Position numbers and translations under genes: made by a program. Under the pieces are notes generated by a model, which worked only from the letters and a program-made list of their open reading frames with translations, had not been told where the DNA came from and made no database searches. A DNA stretch of 49,979 bases from JALONO01 sp038209965 (GTDB taxonomy: Bacteria; Bacteroidota; Bacteroidia; Cytophagales; Thermoflexibacteraceae): NCBI GenBank assembly GCA_038209965.1, contig JBBQXF010000021.1, positions 1 to 49,979 on the forward strand, given 5' to 3'. This document shows, piece by piece, positions 35,511-44,386 of the stretch (positions are counted from its first letter, which is position 1; each line of letters begins with the position of its first letter).

Positions 35511-36809
35511 ATGGAATCATTTTTTGCTATTTTAACCGGCGAAGGCCAATTTGAAAAAAACGTGACCACAATGGAACCCAGTACCATAGTTTCGGATCGT
35601 CAGCTCTTTCTGAGCCACCTTGCCCAAACTACTGATGCGCCGCTCTTATTGGAAATTAAATCTGCCGAAGGGGTTTATTTACATGGTCAAGACGGTAAAA
35701 AGTACTTTGATCTCATCTCGGGAATCGGGGTGAGCAACATCGGCCACCGGAACCCGTCAGTGGTGAAGGCCATCCAAAAACAACTCCGCCGCTACCTCCA
35801 TTTGATGGTCTACGGGGAATATATCCAAGCGCCGCAGGTAAAATTGGCAAAAAAACTAACTAGCACCCTGCCGCCCCCATTGGACAATGTGTATTTGGTC
35901 AATTCGGGCAGCGAGGCCATTGAAGGCGCCATGAAACTGGCCAAGCGCTACACCGGCCGGCCGGAAATCATATCTTGCCACCATGCCTACCACGGCTCCA
36001 CCCACGGGGCGCTGAGCATCAGTGGCAACGAGGATTTCAAAACGGCTTACCGCCCATTATTGCCCGGGATCCGGCACATCGGCTATAATGAAATGGCCGA
36101 TTTGGGGCATATTACCGACCAAGTGGCCGCTGTGGTAGTCGAGACCGTTCAGGGAGAGGCGGGAGTGCGCATTGCCAGCAAGGAATACATGCAAGCCCTG
36201 CGCCAGCGTTGCACCCAAACCGGCACACTCTTGGTGCTGGACGAGATCCAAGCTGGCTTCGGTCGCACGGGCACTTTCTGGGCCTTCGAGCAGTTCGGCA
36301 TCGTGCCCGATATCCTCGTATGCGCCAAGGGCATGGGTGGTGGAATGCCCATCGGCGCGTTCATTGCCCCTAAATTTATCATGGATGCCCTCAAACAAAA
36401 CCCTATTTTGGGCCATATCACCACTTTTGGCGGGCATCCGGTCTCTTGCGCGGCCTCGCTGGCCACCATGCACGTGATCCTCAAAAATAGGCTCCCGGAA
36501 AAAGCCCTGCTCAAGGCCGAGTTGTTCAAGCGGCTACTGATCCACCCCCGGATCAAGGAGGTGCGGAGTGCGGGCCTGATGATAGCTGTCGAGTTTGAAT
36601 CCTTTGCTGTCCTCAAAGCCATTATCGACAAAGCAATCAGCTATGGGGTGATTACCGATTGGTTCCTTCACTGTGACAACTCGATGCGGATTGCGCCACC
36701 CCTCACCATCAGCAAAGATCAGATCCGCGAAGTGTGTGGCATTATCCTTAAAGCAATCAACAAAGCGACCAGCACCAACCCCGATGTGTTGATGCGGGAA
36801 AAAGACTGA
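35511..36809 (+). CDS. Class III PLP-dependent aminotransferase (acetylornithine/ornithine-type family)
   Basis: This 432-residue enzyme shows the class III hallmarks: FDLISGIGVSNIGHRNPSVV, LVNSGSEAIEGAMKLAKRY, HHAYHGSTHGALS, LLVLDEIQAGFGRTGTFWAF with Asp244, and the PLP-binding Lys273 in VCAKGMGGGMP. It is cytoplasmic and would use an omega-amino group donor or acetylornithine-like substrate; the exact one cannot be read. The ATG at 35571 (MEPSTIV) is an alternative start. Its stop overlaps the start of the LRR gene (TGATG), which suggests translational coupling. Confidence 0.93.
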   Translation: MESFFAILTGEGQFEKNVTTMEPSTIVSDRQLFLSHLAQTTDAPLLLEIKSAEGVYLHGQDGKKYFDLISGIGVSNIGHRNPSVVKAIQKQLRRYLHLMVYGEYIQAPQVKLAKKLTSTLPPPLDNVYLVNSGSEAIEGAMKLAKRYTGRPEIISCHHAYHGSTHGALSISGNEDFKTAYRPLLPGIRHIGYNEMADLGHITDQVAAVVVETVQGEAGVRIASKEYMQALRQRCTQTGTLLVLDEIQAGFGRTGTFWAFEQFGIVPDILVCAKGMGGGMPIGAFIAPKFIMDALKQNPILGHITTFGGHPVSCAASLATMHVILKNRLPEKALLKAELFKRLLIHPRIKEVRSAGLMIAVEFESFAVLKAIIDKAISYGVITDWFLHCDNSMRIAPPLTISKDQIREVCGIILKAINKATSTNPDVLMREKD

Positions 36810-38530
36810 TGCCAACCTTGCGCATTTATCCGCACCTGCTCGGCGGGCTCCTTTTTTTGGTGGGTTTGCCGTCCTATAGTTGGGGGCAGGCCCACCGCAT
36901 CTTTCTGTCGTGGGAAACTGCTATGCACCAGCCCGATCGGGTGCAGCACCTGCGCTTGAACGGGCAGATGCTCGCCCAACTGCCCGCCGAACTGGGCCAA
37001 CTGGGCCAGTTGCGCAGCCTTTCCCTGAGTGGCAACCGGCTGGCGATCCTGCCGCCGGGCTTGGGGCAGCTTACCCACTTGCGCACCCTTGAGCTGGGCA
37101 ACAATCCCCAATTGCGAATCGGGGAAACACTGGAAAGATTGGCCCAACTGGACAGTTTGGCGGTGCTCGATCTGTCGGCCACGGGTATCGACAATTTGCC
37201 CCCAGCGGCGGGGCGGTTGGCGCAGCTCCAGACCCTCGATCTTGCCTACAACCCCAAGCTGGCCTGGCCCCAAGCATTGGCCATCTTGGCCGAACTGCCG
37301 CGCTTGACCGCGCTCACGCTCACCCATGCACGGGCCACGGAGCTGCCCGGATCGATCCAAGAACTCAAAAAACTACAATTTTTGGATCTGGGCTTCAACT
37401 TGCTGGAAACCCTGCCCGCCGAGGTTGGGGAGCTAAAACAGCTGCGAGAACTGGGCCTGGCGGGCTTGCCCAAGTTGGATTGGCCCCAAGTGTTGGCTAC
37501 ATTAGCCCTAATCCCAGCACTCCGCCACTTGGATTTGTCAAACAATGACCTCGCAAGTTTGCCGGCCAATATCAGTGAACTGCACCAATTGGAAAGCATT
37601 GATCTGAGCGGAAACCCCCAACTGGATCTGGCCGATGCCTGTCGCAAACTCGCCCGGTTGCCCCACCTGCGCGTGCTCCGGCTCAACCGGGCGGGCCTGC
37701 AAAAACTGCCACCCGAGATCGGCCTGCTCCGGCAGTTGACCGAGATCCAGCTCGCTTTCAACCAACTTGCCGAATTGCCCGCCGCGCTGTGCGAGTTGAC
37801 AGCACTCAGAACTATTCGGGCCAACGAAAACCAACTCCGCCAATTGCCCGCCGGCATGGGCCAGCTCCATCAATTGGAAGATCTGAACCTGGCGGTGAAC
37901 CGGCTGACCGACCTGCCGCCCAGCCTAGGGCGGTGCGCTAACTTAATCGAGCTAAACCTTGGCTATAACGCGCTGACCAGCCTGCCTGACGCAATTTTTG
38001 ACCTGCCCCAGTTGGCCCGCCTGAGCTTGGCCGGGGCCAAACAGTTGGATCTGGCCAGTAATTTGCCCAAGTTGACCCGACTAAAGGCCCTGTTGGCCCT
38101 CAATGTGAGCGAAGTTCCATTGGGCCGGTGGGCGGCCTGCTTGCCCGCCATGCCGCACTTGGAAGAACTGGTGGCGTGGCGTTGTCAACTGGCCACCTTG
38201 CCCGTAAGTTGGGGCATATTGCCCAAGTTGCAGCGGCTGGACCTGACCGGCAACCGCCTCAGCGAGTGGCCAAGTGCCTTTCCTGCTCTGGCCCAGCTCA
38301 CCTATTTGGGCTTGGCCGGCAACTTGTTCACGGCTTTTCCCGAGGGGCTGTATGTTGCCCCGCGCCTCCGCAACCTGAGCTTTGGCGGGCCGAACCTGCG
38401 GCAGTTCCCGGCCCGGCCAGCGGCACTGCGCCAGTTGGAACTGTTGCGCCTTGACCTTACATGGTCGGGCGATGAAGCAGTCCGGGAAAACTTTGTCCAG
38501 CAATTGCCCGGGGTCGAGGTGCGGTTTTGA
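36809..38530 (+). CDS. Exported leucine-rich-repeat protein
   Basis: This 573-residue protein has a signal peptide (ending near YSWGQ, residue 27) and about 20 leucine-rich repeats of the kind LxxLPxxLGxLxxLxxLxLxxN, for example LAQLPAELGQLGQLRSLSLS and LAELPAALCELTALRTIRAN. Repeats of about 23 and 25-27 residues alternate. LRR proteins of this plain type bind other proteins, and this one would be exported. No catalytic or anchoring domain follows. The start codon overlaps the aminotransferase stop by one base, an unexpected partner. Confidence 0.93.
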   Translation: MPTLRIYPHLLGGLLFLVGLPSYSWGQAHRIFLSWETAMHQPDRVQHLRLNGQMLAQLPAELGQLGQLRSLSLSGNRLAILPPGLGQLTHLRTLELGNNPQLRIGETLERLAQLDSLAVLDLSATGIDNLPPAAGRLAQLQTLDLAYNPKLAWPQALAILAELPRLTALTLTHARATELPGSIQELKKLQFLDLGFNLLETLPAEVGELKQLRELGLAGLPKLDWPQVLATLALIPALRHLDLSNNDLASLPANISELHQLESIDLSGNPQLDLADACRKLARLPHLRVLRLNRAGLQKLPPEIGLLRQLTEIQLAFNQLAELPAALCELTALRTIRANENQLRQLPAGMGQLHQLEDLNLAVNRLTDLPPSLGRCANLIELNLGYNALTSLPDAIFDLPQLARLSLAGAKQLDLASNLPKLTRLKALLALNVSEVPLGRWAACLPAMPHLEELVAWRCQLATLPVSWGILPKLQRLDLTGNRLSEWPSAFPALAQLTYLGLAGNLFTAFPEGLYVAPRLRNLSFGGPNLRQFPARPAALRQLELLRLDLTWSGDEAVRENFVQQLPGVEVRF

Positions 38531-38989
38531 GGATGGACTTAGGTGTTTCTCCGATGGCTTTTTCACCATCGTATCCCAAAAGTCAAGTTGCAATACAGGG
38601 GAGATTTACAACAAAGTCAATAAATGATTTTAGATATTTCAGGCTGGGGCCAACAATTTTGAGCAAAATAACTGGTATAGACTAGCTGGTATAATTTGTA
38701 GCAATGATTGATTTTAATGGGCCACACAGGTACTTGATTTTACAAATAACTAGTGGTTCTTATTTAATTGCCAGCCGATTGGCTAGGTGTTGACAGTACT
38801 GTTTTGAGATACAAAAAATTTGTAACTAGTTGGTAAGCAAAAATTTGCTTTATAAAATAAGTTGTAAATTGACAAAACAACATTGGGCTAGTTTGGGCCA
38901 GCAATCGAATAAAAAAACTACTATTGGGCCGTAGGTCAATACGCCAAAATAGTAGCTTATAAAATAGATGGAAAAGGAGGTCGGCAAGA
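38531..38989. other. 459-base AT-rich gap without a supported gene
   Basis: No convincing reading frame exists here. It contains an 8-base direct repeat CTGGTATA (38672 and 38686), a weak stem near 38552-38571 without a T-run, and the terminator of frr at its right end. Confidence 0.45.
38911..38955 (-). terminator. Probable terminator of pyrH-frr
   Basis: An 8-base stem (CTACTATT at 38918-38925 with AATAGTAG at 38948-38955) is followed on the minus strand by seven T residues, about 35 bases beyond the frr stop codon. The loop is long (22 bases), partly closed by extra G-C pairs. Confidence 0.6.
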
Positions 38990-39550
38990 TCAAACCGTCA
39001 TGATTTCCTTCTCTTTTGCTTCAAGAAGCTCATCAGTTCTCTTGACAAATTTATCGGTCAACGTTTGCACTTTTACTTCGGCCTTCTTTACTTCGTCCTC
39101 TGGCACTCCATCCTTCATCAGTTTGCGCAGGGCTTCATTGGTATCCTTGCGGATGTTGCGGATACTCACTTTGCCAACTTCGGCTTCTTTTTGGGCCTGT
39201 TTGACCAAGGTTTTGCGGCGATCTTCGCTCATTGCCGGGATGTTGATCCGCACGGCCACGCCGTCGTTGTTGGGGTTGAAACCCAGATCACTGTGTTTAA
39301 TGGCTTTTTCTATTTCGCTGATCATTGCCCGTTCCCAAGGCGCGATCATCAGGGTGCGCGCATCAGGCGTACTAATGTTGGCCACTTGGGCGATTGGGGT
39401 AATGGTGCCGTAATAATCCACAGTGAGGCCATCGAGCATACTGGGCGATGCCTTACCGGCGCGGATCTTGCCAAACTCGTGGTGAGTGTGCTTGACGGCC
39501 TTTTCCATGGTCTCTTCGGCATCATCTAGGTACATATTGACTTCTTCCAT
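38990..39550 (-). CDS. frr: Ribosome recycling factor
   Basis: This 186-residue protein, together with EF-G, splits the post-termination ribosome complex. Diagnostic segments are HEFGKIRAGKASPSMLDGLT, VDYYGTITPIAQVANISTPD and IPAMSEDRRKTLVKQAQKEA. Length is normal. It lies 87 bases downstream of pyrH on the same strand, the widely conserved pyrH-frr pair, and is followed by a likely terminator. Confidence 0.98.
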   Translation of the reverse strand: MEEVNMYLDDAEETMEKAVKHTHHEFGKIRAGKASPSMLDGLTVDYYGTITPIAQVANISTPDARTLMIAPWERAMISEIEKAIKHSDLGFNPNNDGVAVRINIPAMSEDRRKTLVKQAQKEAEVGKVSIRNIRKDTNEALRKLMKDGVPEDEVKKAEVKVQTLTDKFVKRTDELLEAKEKEIMTV

Positions 39551-39637
39551 TGTTGATCGGAATAATTGGGTGATTGAGACAATTTTGGGTTAGTCGCCGC
39601 TTTGGGTTAGTAACTGGGGAACAAAAGTAGCAAAAAA

Positions 39638-40345
39638 CTACATGCTGATCAAGGTGCCCACATCTTCACCTTCCATCAACTTGAGCAAATTACCGGGGCG
39701 GTTCATGTCGAACACAATGATGGGCAGGTTATTTTCTTTGCACAGGGTGAAGGCGGTCATGTCCATTACATTCAAACCTTTGGCGTAAACTTCGTCGAAA
39801 GAAATGGTTTGGTAACGTTCAGCAGTGGGATCTTTTTCGGGATCGGCGGTATAAACCCCGTCCACCCGCGTACCCTTGATCACCACATCGGCATCAATCT
39901 CAATGGCCCGCAAGCTAGCGGCTGAATCAGTGGTAAAAAAAGGACTGCCAGTACCTGCCCCAAAAATGACCACGCGGCCCTTTTCCAAATGGCGTACTGC
40001 CCGGCGGCGGATGAACGGCTCGCACACTTGCTCCACCACTATGCCGGACATGAGGCGGGTGAATACCCCGATCTGCTCCAATGCGCCCTGTAAGGCCATG
40101 CCATTGATCAGGGTGGCCATCATGCCCATGTAATCTCCCTGTACTCGGTCAATACCGACTTTTTCGGCTTGAATGCCACGAAAAATATTACCCCCTCCGA
40201 TAACAATGGCAACTTGGATTTTTTTATCCACTACCTTTTTTACTTCTTGGGCATATTGGTTTAGACGTTCGGGGTCTATGCCAAACTTATTGTCTCCCAT
40301 CAGTGCTTCACCACTGAGTTTGAGGAGGATACGGTGATACTTCAT
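39638..40345 (-). CDS. pyrH: UMP kinase
   Basis: This 235-residue enzyme phosphorylates UMP to UDP in pyrimidine synthesis. The start MKYHRILLKLSGEALMG, the glycine loop VAIVIGGGNIFRGIQAEKVG, and VIFGAGTGSPFFTTDSAASL are typical of bacterial PyrH (amino-acid-kinase fold). An ATG four codons earlier (40357) is an alternative start. It is divergent from the GPP34 pseudogene and leads the pyrH-frr operon. Confidence 0.97.
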   Translation of the reverse strand: MKYHRILLKLSGEALMGDNKFGIDPERLNQYAQEVKKVVDKKIQVAIVIGGGNIFRGIQAEKVGIDRVQGDYMGMMATLINGMALQGALEQIGVFTRLMSGIVVEQVCEPFIRRRAVRHLEKGRVVIFGAGTGSPFFTTDSAASLRAIEIDADVVIKGTRVDGVYTADPEKDPTAERYQTISFDEVYAKGLNVMDMTAFTLCKENNLPIIVFDMNRPGNLLKLMEGEDVGTLISM

Positions 40346-40379
40346 ATTGGGTGACATGCTTTAGCCTCTTTTTGGCCAA

Positions 40380-40387
40380 CAAATATA
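40380..40387 (-). promoter_or_regulatory. Possible -7 box of pyrH-frr
   Basis: Read on the minus strand this is TATATTTG, an exact match to TAnnTTTG, 35-42 bases before the preferred pyrH ATG. TTTG elements upstream (for example 40404-40401) are closer than the usual 19-21 bases, so only the -7 box is secure. Confidence 0.45.
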
Positions 40388-40455
40388 GGAATTTTGCTGG
40401 CAAATAAATTTTGCCTTACTTTAGCTGGTACATTTTTCCAATTTTACTTAGAGCA

Positions 40456-41229
40456 ATGAGTACGTTTTCTATCTCCGAACAGCTTGCGCTCGCTACCATT
40501 TCCAGTGGTCAAACCACCGCTTATTCCCCGATCTTCAACGGGGCGGCTTTTCAATTGGCCGTTGCCGGGGCCATTTGCTATGAACTGCGATTGGCCAAGG
40601 CTGCAACTGCTGCCCGAAGGCGGGTATCGGGCGGATAAATCAGGGCTGAAATCTCCGGTTCTGCTGAGTGTGGCCAACCATTTGGAAACGAGTGCCGTTA
40701 CCGCTAAACCAGCCAAGGAATCGATGCTGCGGATCATCAAGCTAATCCGTAAGACTCCCAAACTTTATCAGACACTGCTCCAAGAACTGTGGATAAAAAC
40801 GTAGTGCAACTGACCGAAAACCATTTTTTGGGCATTAGGACTGGCCATCGGATCCAGCTCGATCCTGAGGTGCAACTTCAATTCAGGGAAGACCTTGAGC
40901 AACTGATCCTTCACGGCCAATACGACGATCTCACCCTTTACCTGCTGCACGCCGCCAAGCTGATCGGCCAAGTATTTGCGCACAAGCCAGCGGCAGATCG
41001 CCTAAAATTGAAGGAACAGGCTGCGGTTTTGTTTCACGATCAAGGCTTGGTAGAAGTAATTGGAAAGTTGCTGGGCGACGATGCTAAAAAAATGCAAGAA
41101 ATGGACGAACTGTTTGATGTAATTGGGGATTTAGTGGATGGTATCGCCGATGCAGTAGATAGCGGTGTTGGCGATGGCGGTGATGGTGGCGGCGGCGGAG
41201 ACGGTAGTGGCGGTGGCAGTGGCGATTGA
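40456..41229 (+). pseudogene. GPP34 (Golgi phosphoprotein 3-like) family gene with two compensating frameshifts
   Basis: Three frames must be joined. The first (from ATG 40456) encodes STFSISEQLALATISSGQTT then AAFQLAVAGAICYELRLAK, resembling the GPP34 N-terminus. It shifts frame near 40599-40600, where dropping one G restores LQLLPEGGYRADKSGLKSPV in the second frame. The second frame ends at ELWIK by the A-run 40795-40799, where one extra A restores NVVQLTENHFLGIRTGHRIQ and LTLYLLHAAKLIGQVFAHK, the GPP34 C-terminal half. A Gly/Asp/Ser tail follows. The repaired protein would be about 257 residues. It may be a pseudogene, a sequencing artefact or, at the A-run, a slippery site. The third part alone could start at GTG 40789. 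Confidence 0.7.
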
Positions 41230-41307
41230 CAAACCAACATTGCTGGTCGCTGCCCAGTTAGAATCGCTATTTGGTCGGTTCCGGGCCAGCACTGGCTGAG
41301 TCTCAAA

Positions 41308-41348
41308 CAAAAGCCCCCAAGCGCAATAAGCTGGGGGCTTTTGTTTTT
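41308..41348. terminator. Intrinsic terminator between the GPP34 gene and the LRR lipoprotein gene
   Basis: A perfect 12-base stem (CAAAAGCCCCCA at 41308-41319 with TGGGGGCTTTTG at 41332-41343) is followed by TTTTT on the plus strand. It sits between convergent genes and may also act on the minus strand, where the stem itself ends in CTTTTG. Confidence 0.82.
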
Positions 41349-41375
41349 CGTGGGCAGATTGCTGGCGCGGGTGGG

Positions 41376-43013
41376 TCACTGTACCACTTCGGCCTCGGGG
41401 TGCGAGCTGCGAAATTTGCTAAGTTCAGCCGCTGGGATCGTCATTTTGGCGCAGTCCAGCGTGGTGATCAGTTTCAATCCGAGCAATGGCCCGATGCTTT
41501 TGACCTCGCTGCCGTTGATCCAGATGGCCGTTAAACCGGCTTTGTTGGCCAACGGGCCGAGGTCGCTCACTTGGGTGTGTGACAAGTCGATCGCGGTCAA
41601 TTGGTCGTGATCGCTGATCGGATCCAAAGTGCTCACTTTGGTGTGGGCAAACTTGAGGGCGGTTAGGGTTGACATGTTTTTCACCACGTCCAAACTGGCC
41701 ACTTGGGTGTTGGCGAAGCTCAACTCGCGCAAGAACACCAAGTTTTTGAGCGGATCGAGCTTGGTCACTTGGGTTTCCGATACATTGAGCACTTTCAAGC
41801 GGCGCAGCCCGGCCAAGGGGGCCAAGTCGCTGATGCCAGTGCCGCTCACTTGCAAAATTTGCAAATTATCCAATTTTCGTAAGGAAGCCAACGTATTGAT
41901 TTGCAAGTCAAAAGCATTTAGTTCGGTCAAATTTACCAAGTTTTTCAACGGCTCCAAGCTAGTGATTTTGGTGCCGTAGCAGTTCAACTTGCGCAGCATT
42001 TTCAGCCCTTTGAGCGGTTCCAGGGTATTGATTTGGGTCATGGCAATGTCGAGTTCTTGCAGATTGGGCAATTGGGCCAGCACTGAAATATCGCTGATTT
42101 TGGTTCCCTGCAAATAAATTGCCTCGAGTTTGGGGAGTTGCTGCAAGATGGCCAAGTCGGTGATTTGACTGTTGTTGAGGTTGAGGTGGCGGATGTTTTT
42201 CAGTTGCGCGAGCGGGGCCAAGGTCTTGATGAAGAACACGTTGACCACTTTCTTGTCGGCCACTATTTTTTCCAATAAGAATATTTTTTGCAGGCTGGCC
42301 AAGTCGGGGGCGGTTTTTAGCCCGGCCGCCGCCATCAACATTTTTTTCCATTCCTTGTCCACCGTTTTCCACCAACTTTCGTCCAGCATGGGCAGCACCT
42401 GCACCTTGGGGTACTTTTGCCGAAACTCATCCATCTTCTCTTTGGGCACTTTGCTGTAAGTGAGGTTCAGTTTCTCCAAGGCCGCCAACCCACCCAGCGC
42501 GGCCACGTCTGCCACCTCGCTGCCCATCAGGTTGAGGCGTTGCAGGTGGATGAGCGGTTGCAGCCCTTCCAACGCCGTGCTTTTGATTTTCACCGCATTG
42601 AGTTCGGGCATGACGAAAATGGAGTCAAAATTGGCCGGGGCCGGTTCGCCGCTGAACTTGGCGGCCTTCCGAAACGCGGTTTTCCATTCTTCGTCCAACT
42701 TGGCCCACCAATCGGCATTGAGCGGGTTTTTCTTCAGGTTAATCTTGGTTTTAGGGGCTACTTTGACGGGCAGATCCTTGTTTGGGGCCACATCGGCCTT
42801 GGTTTCTGCTTGAGTAGTGGGCAGTGCTATTTTGGGTTTGGCCGTGACAACCGTCTGTGAATCAATGGCTTGGGCCACTGTTGCGGTGTCGGGTGCGGCC
42901 ACCGCGAGGCTGTCGGATCCGGCCACGGTTTGCTCGTTGGTGCTTTGATTTGAAGTACACGCCCCCGCCCATACGATCGCGGCAAAGAGCATCAATTTCC
43001 ATGATTTTATCAT
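41376..43013 (-). CDS. Leucine-rich-repeat lipoprotein with duplicated WW-EW module
   Basis: This 545-residue protein has a lipoprotein signal (MIKSWKLMLFAAIVWAGACT, Cys19), a 70-residue low-complexity linker, then two copies of a module that starts WWAKLDEEWKTAFRKAA (102-118) and WWKTVDKEWKKMLMAAA (214-230). About a dozen 22-residue LRRs of the internalin-like kind follow (for example LEPLKGLKMLRKLNCYGTKI). It is anchored to a membrane facing outwards and probably binds a protein. The ATG at 43067 would place residues before the leader, so 43013 is used. Confidence 0.9.
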   Translation of the reverse strand: MIKSWKLMLFAAIVWAGACTSNQSTNEQTVAGSDSLAVAAPDTATVAQAIDSQTVVTAKPKIALPTTQAETKADVAPNKDLPVKVAPKTKINLKKNPLNADWWAKLDEEWKTAFRKAAKFSGEPAPANFDSIFVMPELNAVKIKSTALEGLQPLIHLQRLNLMGSEVADVAALGGLAALEKLNLTYSKVPKEKMDEFRQKYPKVQVLPMLDESWWKTVDKEWKKMLMAAAGLKTAPDLASLQKIFLLEKIVADKKVVNVFFIKTLAPLAQLKNIRHLNLNNSQITDLAILQQLPKLEAIYLQGTKISDISVLAQLPNLQELDIAMTQINTLEPLKGLKMLRKLNCYGTKITSLEPLKNLVNLTELNAFDLQINTLASLRKLDNLQILQVSGTGISDLAPLAGLRRLKVLNVSETQVTKLDPLKNLVFLRELSFANTQVASLDVVKNMSTLTALKFAHTKVSTLDPISDHDQLTAIDLSHTQVSDLGPLANKAGLTAIWINGSEVKSIGPLLGLKLITTLDCAKMTIPAAELSKFRSSHPEAEVVQ

Positions 43014-43237
43014 TCTGAAGTGAAGTAATAGGCAAAAAGTTAGAAACCGAGGTAAGGGGCAGGCCAAAATCGGCCCAATTGGGCGAATGGCCGTTCACCA
43101 AGGATTGCAAGTATCGTGCAAATTCTCAGTTCGGAGACTCCATGACCACAATGAAAATGATCCGCGCCGCAACAAATCCCGCCAGTTTGGACGGAAAAAG
43201 GAAGAAAAATAGATCAATCAGCCACGGCCCAAATTCA

Positions 43238-44386
43238 TTACTCAGTGGGCCAAGTCCAAGCTTCGGCAGGGCCGTAGAGGATTTCCCCTTCGTGGATGCG
43301 CAGGGGCGAAGCGTAATTGTTGTGGTACAATTGCCCCGTGCCCAAACCTTGGGGCATTACCGGGTCATATTGGGCAGTAAACTGGCAAATGGCATTCAGC
43401 CCGATGTTGGATTCCAGCGCCGAGGTGATCCACCAGCCAATGCCCAATTGAGTGGCCAGCTCGATCCATTCAGCGGTATCGGCCAGCCCGCCCAGCAGCG
43501 TGGGTTTCAAAACGATGAACTGCGGGCGGATATGGGCCAGCAATTCATACCGATCGTGGCGGGCTTGGATCCCGATCAATTCCTCGTCCAGCGCGATCGG
43601 CAGGGGAGGGGCGGCACAAAGTGCGGCCAGCGCGGCCAACTGTCCCGCCCGGATCGGCTGCTCAATCGAGTGCAGCTCAAACTGGGCCAGCGCAGCCAAT
43701 TTTTCGGGGGCATCAGCTGGGGCAAAGGCCCCGTTGGCATCTACCCGGAGCGTGGTCTGGGCGGCCGAAAAGCGCCGCCGGATGTCGTGGAGCAGGGCCA
43801 GTTCCTGCTCAAAGTCGATGGCCCCGATCTTGAGCTTGAGGCAGCGGTAGCCCGAGGCCAGTTTTTCCTCGATCTGCTGGCGCATGTCGGCTTGGCTGCC
43901 CATCCACACCAGCCCGTTGATGGGCAGCCCGCGCTCGCCACGCACAAAGAAATTGGGGCAAATGATTTTCTGGCCACCGTGGGAGAGGTCCAGCAGGGCC
44001 GTTTCCGTGGCAAACCGTACACTGGGCAAACCAATGGTCTGTTTTTGCAGCCACAATGGATCGACATCCGCCAGCTCGGCAAACCGTTCGGCATTGAAAG
44101 CTGCGCAGAATTGGTCGAGCCGCTTGGCAAAGTCGGGCCGGTCGTCCACACTCAAGCCCTTGAGCGGAGCGGCTTCGCCCAGACCCATTGGACCGGGGTT
44201 GGCCAAATCGACCAACTGCAAATAATAGACCGGGTGGTCAGTCAGCACCCCCCGCGAAGTGCCAGCCTCAAACCGGAAGCGGAGGCGGTGGGATTGATAG
44301 TCGAGTTGGAGCTGATTTTGTGCCACAGAAAAGTGAGTTGGTGAAAGAAATGGGGAATTTGCGGGCAAAACCGGACGGAGGGTCAT
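43238..44386 (-). CDS. menC: o-Succinylbenzoate synthase (enolase superfamily)
   Basis: This 382-residue enzyme dehydrates SHCHC to o-succinylbenzoate in menaquinone synthesis. Enolase-superfamily residues are in order: Lys184/Lys186 (RCLKLKIGA), Asp216 (RVDANGAF), Glu242 (SIEQPI), Asp267 (ALDEEL) and Lys294 (IVLKPTLLGG). The ending WWITSALESNIGLNAICQF is typical of OSBS. Other muconate-lactonizing relatives are possible but less likely. The start is uncertain: ATG 44386 overlaps the stop of the AIPR gene (ATGA), while GTG 44326 fits the family N-terminus better. No other men gene is nearby. Confidence 0.88.
   Translation of the reverse strand: MTLRPVLPANSPFLSPTHFSVAQNQLQLDYQSHRLRFRFEAGTSRGVLTDHPVYYLQLVDLANPGPMGLGEAAPLKGLSVDDRPDFAKRLDQFCAAFNAERFAELADVDPLWLQKQTIGLPSVRFATETALLDLSHGGQKIICPNFFVRGERGLPINGLVWMGSQADMRQQIEEKLASGYRCLKLKIGAIDFEQELALLHDIRRRFSAAQTTLRVDANGAFAPADAPEKLAALAQFELHSIEQPIRAGQLAALAALCAAPPLPIALDEELIGIQARHDRYELLAHIRPQFIVLKPTLLGGLADTAEWIELATQLGIGWWITSALESNIGLNAICQFTAQYDPVMPQGLGTGQLYHNNYASPLRIHEGEILYGPAEAWTWPTE

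Noticed and set aside
38552..38571. Stem CGATGG...CCATCG as terminator of the LRR gene
   Set aside because: The stem is six bases and no T-run follows.
40484..40804. Middle GPP34 frame as an independent 106-residue protein
   Set aside because: Its first 40 residues overlap the first GPP34 frame and look unlike the family; only the later part fits, as the central piece of one broken gene.
43079..44344. 421-codon open frame on the plus strand
   Set aside because: It is antisense to menC, which has all expected catalytic residues. The product has no recognisable features.
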